Origin: an uncultured Rhodospirillaceae bacterium
GTDB lineage: Bacteria; Pseudomonadota; Alphaproteobacteria; Reyranellales; Reyranellaceae
Direction: 5' to 3'
DNA length: 34,721 nucleotides
Assembly: GCA_945952105.1 (NCBI GenBank)
Contig: CAMFGZ010000038.1
Coordinates: 1-34,721 of the forward strand
Below are positions 7,368 to 14,718 of the stretch, one piece after another (the first letter of the stretch is position 1; each line of letters begins with the position of its first letter). The position numbers and the translations under genes are program-made. The notes beneath the pieces were generated by a model that worked only from the letters and a program-made list of their open reading frames with translations, had not been told where the DNA came from and made no database searches.

Positions 7368-8963
7368 ATGAGCGTATCCCGTCGTACCTTCATTGCCGCC
7401 AGCGCGCTGGCGGCGCTGCCGATCCCGGCCCTCGCGCAGGAAAAGGTCGTGCGCTTCGGCATCTCGATGGCCGACGTGCCGCTCACCACCGGCCAGCCCG
7501 ACCGCGGCGCCGGCGCCTACAAGTTCACCGGCTACACGCTCTACGATCCGCTGGTTGCCTGGGAGATGGACATCTCCGACAGGCCCGGCAAGCTGATCCC
7601 GGGCCTTGCCACCGAATGGAAGGTCAACGACGCCGACAAGACGTTGTGGACCTTCAAGCTGCGCGACGGTGTGAAGTTCCATGACGGCTCGGCCTTCAAT
7701 GCCGACGCGGTGATCTGGAACTTCGACAAGGTGTTCGACACCAAGTCCCCGCAGTTCGACCAGCGTCAGGCCTCGCAGGTCCGGCCGCGCCTGCCGTCGG
7801 TCGCGAGCTACAGGAAGATCGACGACATGACCGTCGAGGTGAAGACCAAGGTGGTCGATGCACTCTTCCCCTACCAGATGCTCTGGTTCCTGGTGTCGAG
7901 CCCGGCGCAGTTCGAGAAGCTCGGCAAGGACTGGAACAAGTTCGCCTCGGAGCCGTCGGGCACCGGCCCGTTCAAGCTCGCCCGCCTGGTGCCGCGCGAG
8001 CGCGCCGAGCTGGTCAGGAACGAGGCGTACTGGAATCCCAGGCGCCTTCCCAAGGCCGACCGCATGATCCTGGTGGTCGCGCCGGAAGGTGCGACACGCA
8101 CGGCGGCGCTGCTGTCGGGCCAGGTCGACCTGATCGAGACGCCGACGCCCGACACGGTGGAGCGCCTGACCAAGGCCGGCATGAAGATCGTGCAGAACGT
8201 GACGCCGCACGTCTGGAACTATCATCCCTCGATGCTGCCGGGCTCGCCCTGGACCGACATCCGCCTGCGCAAGGCCGCCAACCTCGCGATCGACCGCAAC
8301 GCCATCGTGCAGCTGCTGGGCGGCCTTGCGACGCCGGCCTTCGGCCAGGTCGACAGATCGAGCCCATGGTTCGGCAAGCCCGGCTTCGAGATCAAGTTCG
8401 CGCCCGACGACGCGCGCAAGCTGATGAGCGACGCGGGCTTCAGCAAGGCACAGCCGCTCAAGACCAAGTTCGTCGTGGCGTCAGGCGGCAGCGGCCAGAT
8501 GCTGTCGCTGCCGATGAACGAAGCCATCCAGCAGATGTTCAAGGACGTCTACATCGACCTCGACTTCAAGGTCGTCGAGCTGGAGGCGCTCTACACGGCG
8601 TGGCGCGCCGGCGCCAAGGCCGAGATGAACAAGGACGTCACCGCCAACAACATCGCCTACGTGACGTCGGATCCGCTCTACGCCTTCACCCGCTTCTTCG
8701 CCTCGAACCAGGGCGCGCCGGTCGGCGTCAACTGGAGCAACTATGCAAGCCCCGAAGTCGACAAGCTGATCGACCAGGCCCTCGCGGAGTTCGACCCGTC
8801 CAGGCAGGACGCGATCATGGCGAAGGTGCACGAGAAGGTGGTCGACGACGCCGTGCTGATCTGGGTCGTCCACGACACCAACCCGCACGCGCTATCACCG
8901 AAGATCAAGTCGTACATCCAGGCCCAGCACTGGTTCCAGGACCTGACGACGATCGGGGTCTAG
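7368..8963 (+). CDS. ABC transporter substrate-binding protein, family 5, with Tat-type signal
   Basis: This is a periplasmic binding protein of 531 residues. The ATG at 7368 is chosen because AGGAG precedes it and because the protein then starts with a twin-arginine signal (SRRTFIAAS, then a short hydrophobic stretch and ALA at about residue 23). It is a diverged paralogue of the binding protein at 3983-5587, colinear along its whole length. No permease or ATPase follows it, so it presumably delivers to the divergently encoded importer. The Tat signal, against a Sec-type signal on its paralogue, suggests cytoplasmic folding before export. It is the last gene of the small protein-amidase operon, 13 nt after the amidase. 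Confidence 0.92.
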   Translation: MSVSRRTFIAASALAALPIPALAQEKVVRFGISMADVPLTTGQPDRGAGAYKFTGYTLYDPLVAWEMDISDRPGKLIPGLATEWKVNDADKTLWTFKLRDGVKFHDGSAFNADAVIWNFDKVFDTKSPQFDQRQASQVRPRLPSVASYRKIDDMTVEVKTKVVDALFPYQMLWFLVSSPAQFEKLGKDWNKFASEPSGTGPFKLARLVPRERAELVRNEAYWNPRRLPKADRMILVVAPEGATRTAALLSGQVDLIETPTPDTVERLTKAGMKIVQNVTPHVWNYHPSMLPGSPWTDIRLRKAANLAIDRNAIVQLLGGLATPAFGQVDRSSPWFGKPGFEIKFAPDDARKLMSDAGFSKAQPLKTKFVVASGGSGQMLSLPMNEAIQQMFKDVYIDLDFKVVELEALYTAWRAGAKAEMNKDVTANNIAYVTSDPLYAFTRFFASNQGAPVGVNWSNYASPEVDKLIDQALAEFDPSRQDAIMAKVHEKVVDDAVLIWVVHDTNPHALSPKIKSYIQAQHWFQDLTTIGV

Positions 8964-8997
8964 CTCTTGTCATCCTTCGCTGCGCTCAGGACGAGAG
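8964..8997. terminator. Hairpin between convergent genes
   Basis: CTCTTGT at 8964-8970 pairs with ACGAGAG at 8991-8997 (one G-U pair). After a 3-nt bulge, CCT at 8974-8976 pairs with AGG at 8988-8990. It fills the 37-nt gap between two convergent genes and could end transcription from both sides. No long T-run follows. The sequence resembles a dispersed intergenic repeat of alphaproteobacteria (core CCTTCGCTGCGCTCAGGA), recalled and not searched. Confidence 0.5.
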
Positions 8998-9000
8998 TGG

Positions 9001-9720
9001 TCAGCACCCGAGCTTCTTGGCGAGATCGATCATCGACGTGCCGACGGCGTTCCAGTCGCCCTCGGCCTTGAGGTCGCGGGTCTGGCCGGGGCCGTGCTCG
9101 TTGGGACGCAGGACGAAGCCGGTCGACAGGCCGCATTTCTGCGCCGCCGCCAGGTCGTTGTTGTGCGCGGCGACCAGCATCACCTGCTCGGGCTTGAGAT
9201 ACATGCTGTCGACCACGCCGAGATAGGCCTCGGGGTCGGGCTTGTAGTGGTGGAAGGTCTCGCCCGAGAAGCAGTGGTCCCAGGGAATCCCGCCGTTCTT
9301 GGCCATGTTGATCAGCAGCGCGACGTTGCCGTTGCTGAGGGTGGCCACGACATACTTCTTCTTCATCATGCCAATGCCCTCGACGGAATCGGGCCACGGC
9401 CTGAGCTTGTGCCAGAGATGCGTGAACTCCCACGCGCCTTCTTCACCCGGATGCTTGAGCCCGCGCTTCTTCAGCAGCATCTCGAAGGCTTCCTTGTGCA
9501 GGTCGTCGATGCGCGTCCACGGCAGCTCGCCCTTCCGCACCCGGCCCATCTGCGGCTGGTAGAGGCCGCGCCAGTCATCGGCGAAGCTCGTCCAGTCGGT
9601 GTCGATGCCGTATTTCTTGCCGAGCGCGGGCAGGTCCTGGATCAGGCTGCCGCGCCAGTCGACGACGGTGCCGAATACATCGAAAATGCAGACCTTCAGA
9701 TTGGCGGGGACCTTGGACAT
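9001..9720 (-). CDS. Haloacid dehalogenase type II-like HAD hydrolase
   Basis: This is a cytoplasmic HAD-superfamily protein of 239 residues. Motif I is FDVFGTVVDW with nucleophile Asp14, motif II LSNGN holds Ser129-Asn130, and motif III Lys160 lies in YKPDPEAY. The fold and length match (S)-2-haloacid dehalogenases. However, the acidic motif that reads SSNxWD in characterised enzymes is AAHNND here (184-189), so dehalogenation is uncertain and a phosphatase-like or other HAD activity is possible. GAGGAAG lies 9 nt upstream of the ATG. The start is only 16 nt from the divergent tag gene. Confidence 0.82.
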   Translation of the reverse strand: MSKVPANLKVCIFDVFGTVVDWRGSLIQDLPALGKKYGIDTDWTSFADDWRGLYQPQMGRVRKGELPWTRIDDLHKEAFEMLLKKRGLKHPGEEGAWEFTHLWHKLRPWPDSVEGIGMMKKKYVVATLSNGNVALLINMAKNGGIPWDHCFSGETFHHYKPDPEAYLGVVDSMYLKPEQVMLVAAHNNDLAAAQKCGLSTGFVLRPNEHGPGQTRDLKAEGDWNAVGTSMIDLAKKLGC

Positions 9721-9730
9721 TGGGTAGCTT
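9701..9730 (+). promoter_or_regulatory. Candidate promoter for tag, predicting a leaderless transcript
   Basis: TTGGCG at 9701-9706 is followed after 18 bp by TAGCTT at 9725-9730. The -10 ends 6 nt before the ATG at 9737, so transcription would begin at or next to the start codon. This fits the lack of a ribosome binding site for tag. The promoter would lie inside the first codons of the divergent dehalogenase-like gene. Both hexamers are only partial matches to consensus. Confidence 0.35.
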
Positions 9731-9736
9731 CCTCAC

Positions 9737-10330
9737 ATGGTTTGGAAGCACGATAGAGTGAGCGGCGCGGACGGCAAGCCAAGATGCGGCTGGGTCTCCG
9801 ACGATCCGCTCTACCAGAAGTACCACGACACGGAATGGGGCCGGCCGCTGCGCGACGACCGCGCTCTGTTCGAACTCCTGACCCTGGAAGGCTGCCAGGC
9901 CGGCCTTTCGTGGATCACCGTGCTGCGCAAGCGCGAGCACTATCGCAAGGTCTATGACGGGTTCGATCCGGAGAAGATCGCGCGCTATCGCCCTGCGAAG
10001 CTGGAGAAGCTGCTACTCGATCCCGGCATCATCCGCCACAAGGGCAAGATCGCCGCCAGCGTCAGCAACGCACAGGCCTATCTCGCCCTGAAGGAGCGCG
10101 ACGGCTCCTTCTCGAAGTTCCTGTGGAGCTTCGTCGGCGGCAAGCCGAAGAAGAACCGGCCGAAGGATCTGAAAGCCGTGCCGGCACGCACGCCCGAGAG
10201 CGACGCCCTTTCGAAGGCCTTGCAAAAGGCCGGCTTCAAGTTCGTCGGTTCCACCATCTGTTATGCCTTCATGCAGGCTTCGGGCATGGTCGACGACCAT
10301 GTCGTGGGCTGCCATTGCGCCAAGGAGTGA
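9737..10330 (+). CDS. tag: DNA-3-methyladenine glycosylase I
   Basis: This base-excision repair enzyme removes 3-methyladenine from alkylated DNA. The 197-residue protein is close to E. coli Tag throughout: RCGWVSDDPLYQKYHDTEWG near the start, EGCQAGLSWITVL (catalytic-region Glu51, equivalent to E. coli Glu38), GIIRHKGKI, and KFVGSTICYAFMQ with DHVVGCHC near the end. The zinc-snap ligands are present as Cys17, His30, His188 and Cys192. The N-terminus carries about 13 residues more than E. coli Tag. A GTG at 9758 is an alternative start, but neither start has a good ribosome binding site. The next gene follows with an AAGGAG site overlapping this gene's stop. Confidence 0.95.
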   Translation: MVWKHDRVSGADGKPRCGWVSDDPLYQKYHDTEWGRPLRDDRALFELLTLEGCQAGLSWITVLRKREHYRKVYDGFDPEKIARYRPAKLEKLLLDPGIIRHKGKIAASVSNAQAYLALKERDGSFSKFLWSFVGGKPKKNRPKDLKAVPARTPESDALSKALQKAGFKFVGSTICYAFMQASGMVDDHVVGCHCAKE

Positions 10331-10332
10331 TC

Positions 10333-11793
10333 GTGACCAAGCGTGTGTTCATTGCGGCCCTCGGGACCGAGACCAACCAGTTCGTACCCTTCCCGACCGG
10401 CCTGCGCGGTTACCAGGAACATGGCATCTGGCACGGCGACGCCACGAAGCATCAGCCCACCAACTTCACCGCGCCGGTGCATGTCTGGCGCAAGGAGACC
10501 GAGAAGCGCGGCTGGACGGTGATCGAGGGGCTCTCGACCTTCGCCGCCCCCTCGGGCACGACCGTGCGCAAGGTCTATGAGGATTTCCGCGACGAGGTGC
10601 TGGCTGGCGTGAAGGCCGCCCTGCCGCTCGATGCCGTGCTGATCAATGTGCATGGCGCGATGGTCGCCGACGGCTACGACGACTGCGAGGGCGATCTCCT
10701 GTCGAGGATCCGCGCCATCGTCGGGCCCAAGGTCGCGATCGGCGCCGAGTTCGACCTGCACTGTCACCTGAGCGCCCTGATGCTCGACAGCGCCGACGTG
10801 CTGGTGGGGTACAAGGAGTACCCGCACACCGACACGATGGAGCGCGCCGCCGAGCTGTTCGCCATCATCGCCGACACGGTCGAGGGCAAGGTGAAGCCGG
10901 TGATGGCGCGCTACGACTGCCGCATGATCGCGCAGTACCGCACCTCCGTGCCGCCGATCAGCGAGTTCGTGACGCGCATGAAGTCGCTCGAGGGCAAGGA
11001 CGGCATCCTCTCCGTCTCGCTGAGCCACGGCTTCTCCTTCGCCGACGTCGAGGACGTGGGCACCCGCACCCTGGTGGTGGCCGACGGCGACCTGAAGAAG
11101 GCCGAGGCGCTGGCCGAGCAGCTTGGCAAAGAGCTGTGGGACAATCGCGAGCGCTATGCCACGAAGTACCTCACCGTCGAGGAGGCGATGGACCGCGCCG
11201 CCTCGCACAACCAGGGCCCGCTGGTCCTGGCCGACCGCGCCGACAATCCGGGCTCCGGCGCGCCGGGCGATTCGACCTTCGTGCTGAAGGCGCTGGTCGA
11301 GCGCGAGATCGGCCCGGCCTTGTTCGGCGTGATGTGGGATCCGATGGCCTTCCAAATCGCCGAGGAGGCGGGCGAGGGCGCGCGCATCCGCATGCGGCTG
11401 GGCGGCAAGTCGGGCGCGGTCAGCGGCGATCCGGTCGACCTCGACGTCACGGTGAAGAAGATCGCCCGCAACGTCTTCCAGCCCTACGGGCCGGTGATGT
11501 CGCCGCTGGGCGACATGGCGCTCCTGTCGTCGGAGCATGTCGACATCGCGATCTGCACGCGCCGCAACCAGACCTTCCATGCCGACGCCTTCCGCGCCGT
11601 CGGCGCCGAGCCGGCCGACTATCGCGTCGTCATCGTGAAGTCGGCGCAGCATTTCTATAACGGCTTCGTCGGCGTCGCGAAGGAGATCCTCTACGTCGCC
11701 ACGCCCGGCGCCGCCGACCCCGACGTCACCCGCTGGCCCTACACCAAGCGCAAGACGCCGTTCTGGCCGAAGGTGGCGGATCCCTGGAAGTAG
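10333..11793 (+). CDS. MlrC-type M81 family metallopeptidase
   Basis: This is a 486-residue protein of the MlrC family, whose founding member opens linearised microcystin peptides; most genomic members have unknown substrates. The start is a GTG at 10333, supported by AAGGAG at 10322-10327, spaced 5 nt and overlapping the tag stop. Candidate metal ligands are visible in EFDLHCHLS (Asp141, His143, His145) and YPHTDT (His165). The MlrC C-terminal domain follows with ADNPGSGAPGDST. No signal peptide is seen, so it acts in the cytoplasm. It is coupled to tag and converges on the GFA gene. A peptidase or amidohydrolase role is inferred from the family only. Confidence 0.87.
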   Translation: MTKRVFIAALGTETNQFVPFPTGLRGYQEHGIWHGDATKHQPTNFTAPVHVWRKETEKRGWTVIEGLSTFAAPSGTTVRKVYEDFRDEVLAGVKAALPLDAVLINVHGAMVADGYDDCEGDLLSRIRAIVGPKVAIGAEFDLHCHLSALMLDSADVLVGYKEYPHTDTMERAAELFAIIADTVEGKVKPVMARYDCRMIAQYRTSVPPISEFVTRMKSLEGKDGILSVSLSHGFSFADVEDVGTRTLVVADGDLKKAEALAEQLGKELWDNRERYATKYLTVEEAMDRAASHNQGPLVLADRADNPGSGAPGDSTFVLKALVEREIGPALFGVMWDPMAFQIAEEAGEGARIRMRLGGKSGAVSGDPVDLDVTVKKIARNVFQPYGPVMSPLGDMALLSSEHVDIAICTRRNQTFHADAFRAVGAEPADYRVVIVKSAQHFYNGFVGVAKEILYVATPGAADPDVTRWPYTKRKTPFWPKVADPWK

Positions 11794-11802
11794 CCGCCCG
11801 CC

Positions 11803-12204
11803 TTACGGCTGCGGCGGATAGCGGTCGAACGCCGGCAGCTCATGGGCGTTCTTCATCCATCCGATCCGGTCGGCGACCTGGATGTGGGCCTGCGCCGGCA
11901 CCGCGTCCGGATCGTCGTAGGTCGCGCTCTGGATGTCGATGAGCCCCGGCAACATCTTCGCATTGTCGTAGAAGAGCCCGGTGCCGCAGTCGGAGCAGAA
12001 ATGCCGCCTTCCATGCTCCGATGAGGCGTAAATCTTGGGCGTGCCCTTGGTGACCTTGACCGCCTCGTGCGGGTACATCGTCCAGCCCACCATCGGCGCC
12101 CCGGCATGCCGCCGGCAGTCCGTGCAATGGCAGAGCGCGTGGTTGAGGGCGCTGCCCTCGGCCTGATAGCGAATCGCGCCGCAATGGCAGCCACCTGTAA
12201 TCAT
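11803..12204 (-). CDS. GFA (glutathione-dependent formaldehyde-activating enzyme) family protein
   Basis: This is a 133-residue protein of the CENP-V/GFA fold. The zinc-binding cysteines are visible as GGCHCGAIRY near the N-terminus, CHCTDC at residues 25-30 and CSDCG at about 70-74. An AAGGAG site precedes the ATG at 12204. Family members of this size are widespread; only a few act on glutathione adducts of formaldehyde, so the enzyme name is by family only. The gene lies 29 nt downstream of the DUF3303 gene on the same strand, probably in the same transcript. Confidence 0.88.
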   Translation of the reverse strand: MITGGCHCGAIRYQAEGSALNHALCHCTDCRRHAGAPMVGWTMYPHEAVKVTKGTPKIYASSEHGRRHFCSDCGTGLFYDNAKMLPGLIDIQSATYDDPDAVPAQAHIQVADRIGWMKNAHELPAFDRYPPQP

Positions 12205-12233
12205 TGTCTGCTCTCCTTCGTCGAACTCTCTGA

Positions 12234-12503
12234 CTACAGTAGCGGTTCGAGCGCCTCGCGGGTCACCTTGCCCTCGACCACCGGCACGACCTCGAACTCG
12301 ACGACTTCCTGCCAGTCGGCGATCCAGCGCTGGAAAGTGGTGATGTCGTCGGTGCGCATGAGCTGGAAGCAGCGGCCGAGATCGGCAGTGACGTAGCTTG
12401 CAACGAACTCCAGCCCGTCGGGCAGGCCGCGGCCTTTCTGGAGCTTGCGATAGACGGCCTTGCCGTCCTGGTTCTTGAGCTTCTCGACCACCATGAACAG
12501 CAT
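12234..12503 (-). CDS. DUF3303-family small protein
   Basis: This is an 89-residue soluble protein with the DUF3303 pattern: a first strand MLFMVVEKLKN, a central GLEFVASYVTADLGRCFQLM, and TFQRWIADWQEVVEFEVVPV. It looks like a ferredoxin-like alpha/beta fold, and its function is unknown. The ATG at 12503 has an AGGAG site. A second in-frame ATG at 12494 would remove three residues. A longer open frame upstream runs antisense through dapB and is not coding. It is divergent from dapB across a 63-nt gap that holds a palindrome. Confidence 0.82.
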   Translation of the reverse strand: MLFMVVEKLKNQDGKAVYRKLQKGRGLPDGLEFVASYVTADLGRCFQLMRTDDITTFQRWIADWQEVVEFEVVPVVEGKVTREALEPLL

Positions 12504-12512
12504 CTCGGTCTC

Positions 12513-12555
12513 CTGTCGTGTCTGATGTAGTATCGTCGTACGACAGACAAGACAG
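12513..12555. promoter_or_regulatory. Nested inverted repeats between the DUF3303 gene and dapB
   Basis: Two 12-bp arms, CTGTCGTGTCTG (12513-12524) and CAGACAAGACAG (12544-12555), are inverted repeats with one mismatch. Between them a perfect 10-bp palindrome, GTCGTACGAC, lies at 12535-12544. A TAGTAT hexamer at 12528-12533 could be a -10 element for dapB. The site lies in the only gap that can hold both divergent promoters, so an operator for a dimeric regulator is plausible. This is inference from symmetry alone. Confidence 0.45.
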
Positions 12556-12566
12556 GGACAAGATAA

Positions 12567-13364
12567 ATGAAGATCGCCGTCGTCGGCGCCTCCGGGCGCA
12601 TGGGCCAGATGCTGGTTCGACAGATCGCCCGCACCGAGGGCGTTTCGCTCGCGGCCGCCAGCGAGAGGCCTGGAGCCAAGGTGCTGGGCAAAGATGCGGG
12701 CGAACTCGCAGGGCTCGAGGCCAACGGCGTACTGATCGGTGACGACAGCGCCGCTTCCATCGCCGCAGCCCAGTGCGTGATCGACTTCACCGTGCCGGAA
12801 GCGACTGTGGCGCATGCCAAGGCAGCCAGCGAGAACGGCGTCGCCATGGTGATCGGCACGACGGGCCTCGATCCGATCCAGACCAAGCTGATCCAGGACG
12901 CGGCCAAGAAGGTGCCGATCATGTGGGCGGCCAACATGGCGCTGGGCGTCAACGTGCTGCTGGCGCTGGTGGAGAAGACCGCCGCGATGCTGGATCCCAG
13001 CTATGACATCGAGGTGCTGGAGATGCACCACCGCCACAAGATCGACGCGCCCTCCGGTACGGCCCTGGCGCTCGGCCGCGCCGCCGCCGCCGGCCGCAAG
13101 GTCCAGCTTGAGAAGGTCTGGCGCAAGAGCCGCGATGGCCATACCGGCGCACGGCCGACCGGCGAGATCGGCTTCGCGGCGTTGCGTGGCGGCGAGGAGG
13201 TCGGCGTGCACACGGTCTACTTCGCGGCCGCCGGCGAACGGCTCGAACTCAACCATCGCTCTTTCAGCCGCGAGACCTATGCGGCGGGCGCCGTGACGGC
13301 CGCCAAGTGGCTGGAAGGCAAGAAGCCCGGCCTCTACGGCATGAAGGACGTGCTGGGGCTGTAA
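12567..13364 (+). CDS. dapB: 4-hydroxy-tetrahydrodipicolinate reductase
   Basis: This cytoplasmic enzyme reduces 4-hydroxy-tetrahydrodipicolinate to tetrahydrodipicolinate with NAD(P)H in the lysine/diaminopimelate pathway. The 265-residue protein starts with the nucleotide-binding motif VVGASGRMGQ (6-15). It carries GTTGL (97-101) and the catalytic block EMHHRHKIDAPSGTAL with His154, His155 and Lys158. The length is normal. It stands alone, with a divergent DUF3303 gene upstream and a repeat-filled gap downstream. The product feeds the dapD enzyme encoded at 21284. Confidence 0.97.
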   Translation: MKIAVVGASGRMGQMLVRQIARTEGVSLAAASERPGAKVLGKDAGELAGLEANGVLIGDDSAASIAAAQCVIDFTVPEATVAHAKAASENGVAMVIGTTGLDPIQTKLIQDAAKKVPIMWAANMALGVNVLLALVEKTAAMLDPSYDIEVLEMHHRHKIDAPSGTALALGRAAAAGRKVQLEKVWRKSRDGHTGARPTGEIGFAALRGGEEVGVHTVYFAAAGERLELNHRSFSRETYAAGAVTAAKWLEGKKPGLYGMKDVLGL

Positions 13365-13383
13365 GCCACCCTACCTCTGACGT

Positions 13384-13544
13384 CCTCTCCGCCGCGTAGC
13401 GCGGGAGAGGAAGGGACCCATTGCGCAGCAACGGGAAGGTGAGGTGGTGCCTGATGAAGAAGTGCTGTGAGCGATTGAAGGGCGAAGACCGACCGCTGCG
13501 CGGCTCCCCTCCCTCAACCCCACGCTGCGCGCGGGCGGAGAGGG
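13384..13544. repeat. Pair of inverted palindromic repeats between dapB and the DUF2244 gene
   Basis: The 204-nt gap 13365-13568 between convergent genes holds two related elements in opposite orientation. The left one (13384-13410) folds as CCTCTCC...GGAGAGG with CGCG pairing around a TAG loop. The right one (about 13509-13544), read on the minus strand, begins CCTCTCCGCCCGCGCGC and matches the left one in layout. The stretch between them includes GGAAGGTGAGGTGG. Such GC-rich CTCTCC/GGAGAG units are common intergenic repeats in alphaproteobacteria and may also serve as terminators for both genes. I see no gene in this gap. Confidence 0.6.
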
Positions 13545-13568
13545 CACAGTCTGCGTAAGGAGCGAGAG

Positions 13569-14057
13569 CTACTCGTCCCAGGCGTGGTCGTAACGCGGGG
13601 TGCGCATGTCGGCGATGGCGGACTTGAGCTGGTCGGCGACCTTCAGGCGTTCCTCGGGCCCGAGGAAGCGGCCGATCACGGCGCGGTTGCCGCGCGAGGT
13701 CACGATCAGGCGTTCCTCGCTCGCCTCGACCTTCAGCCAGTAGGCATCGAGCCGCAGCTCCTCGCGCTCGCCGTCGGGTGCAACGCGGACCACGACCAGC
13801 TCGCGGTCGGTCAGCAGCAGGGTCTCGCTGCGGCGCGCGTCGAAGTAGCTGCGTTTGAACAACCACCACAGGAGGAAGACGTCGAGGCCCATGAAGCCGA
13901 AGACCGGCCAGGCACCCATGATGAACAGCGGAAGGCCGATCACGAGGTTGGCCGCGACGGCGCCGAGCATGACGAAGCGGAAGCCGTCCGCAGACAGGCT
14001 GCGATGCGGCTTCAGCGAGGTGGCGAAATGAACCGCCGGAAGGGGCGCTTCGGTCAT
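13569..14057 (-). CDS. DUF2244 family membrane protein
   Basis: This is a 162-residue protein with two adjacent membrane helices at about residues 28-67 (MLGAVAANLVIGLPLFIMGA and FGFMGLDVFLLWWLF). A cytoplasmic beta-rich domain follows, with ETLLLTDRELVVVRV, YWLKVE and IGRFLGPEER. This matches DUF2244, whose function is unknown. Its position next to nth is, to my knowledge, a recurring alphaproteobacterial arrangement. Here it is divergent from nth with 13 nt between the two start codons, so the promoters must overlap the coding starts. Confidence 0.85.
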   Translation of the reverse strand: MTEAPLPAVHFATSLKPHRSLSADGFRFVMLGAVAANLVIGLPLFIMGAWPVFGFMGLDVFLLWWLFKRSYFDARRSETLLLTDRELVVVRVAPDGEREELRLDAYWLKVEASEERLIVTSRGNRAVIGRFLGPEERLKVADQLKSAIADMRTPRYDHAWDE

Positions 14058-14070
14058 GGTATGAAGCTAT

Positions 14071-14718
14071 ATGGCCCTGATGAAGACCGCCGTCATCCCC
14101 GAGTTCTTTGCACGCCTCAAGAAGGCTATGCCGGAGCCCGAGACGGAACTGGAATACGACAATGTCTACCAGCTCCTGGTGGCCGTCGTGCTTTCGGCGC
14201 AGGCCACAGATGTCGGCGTCAACCGGGCCACCGGCCCGCTGTTCAGGCTCGTGAAGACGCCGGCCGAGATGGTGGCGCTGGGCGAGGCAAAGCTGATCGA
14301 CCATATCAAGACGATCGGCCTGTTCCGCACCAAGGCCAAGAACGTGATCGCGCTGAGCCACCTGCTGCTGGAGCGGCACGGCGGCGAGGTGCCGCGCACG
14401 CACGAGGAGCTGGAGGCGCTGCCGGGCGTCGGCCGCAAGACCGCCAACGTGGTGATGAACGTGGCCTATGGCGAGGCGACCATCGCCGTCGACACGCACA
14501 TCTTCCGCGTCGGCAACCGGACGGGGCTGGCGCCGGGCAAGAACCCATTACAGGTCGAGCTGAAGCTGTTGAAGCGCGTGCCCGAGGACTACAAGCTGCA
14601 TGCGCATCACTGGCTGATCCTGCACGGGCGCTACACCTGCAAGGCGCGCACACTGCTCTGTCCCGCCTGCGTCGTGAACGATCTCTGCACCTTCAAGGGG
14701 AAGACCGTCGCGGCCTAG
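14071..14718 (+). CDS. nth: Endonuclease III
   Basis: This DNA glycosylase/AP lyase repairs oxidised pyrimidines. The 215-residue protein matches E. coli Nth in length and motifs: LSAQATD, helix-hairpin-helix LPGVGRKTANVV with catalytic Lys123, and catalytic Asp141 in VDTHIFRVGNR. A C-terminal iron-sulfur loop has Cys190, Cys197, Cys200 and Cys206 with C-x6-C-x2-C-x5-C spacing. An ATG three codons in (14080) is an alternative start. The last 26 nt overlap the 3' end of the convergent LysR gene. Confidence 0.96.
   Translation: MALMKTAVIPEFFARLKKAMPEPETELEYDNVYQLLVAVVLSAQATDVGVNRATGPLFRLVKTPAEMVALGEAKLIDHIKTIGLFRTKAKNVIALSHLLLERHGGEVPRTHEELEALPGVGRKTANVVMNVAYGEATIAVDTHIFRVGNRTGLAPGKNPLQVELKLLKRVPEDYKLHAHHWLILHGRYTCKARTLLCPACVVNDLCTFKGKTVAA

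Noticed and set aside
5879..7489. A 536-codon open frame on the minus strand opposite the amidase gene.
   Set aside because: It is an antisense shadow of a high-GC gene. The plus strand has catalytic motifs and coupled neighbours; the antisense product has low-complexity Arg/Gly/His/Val-rich sequence and no recognisable domain.
14693..14718. The 26-nt overlap of the nth and LysR 3' ends as a sign of a frameshift.
   Set aside because: Both proteins are full-length with intact motifs. A short tail-to-tail overlap from a long basic LysR tail needs no sequence error.
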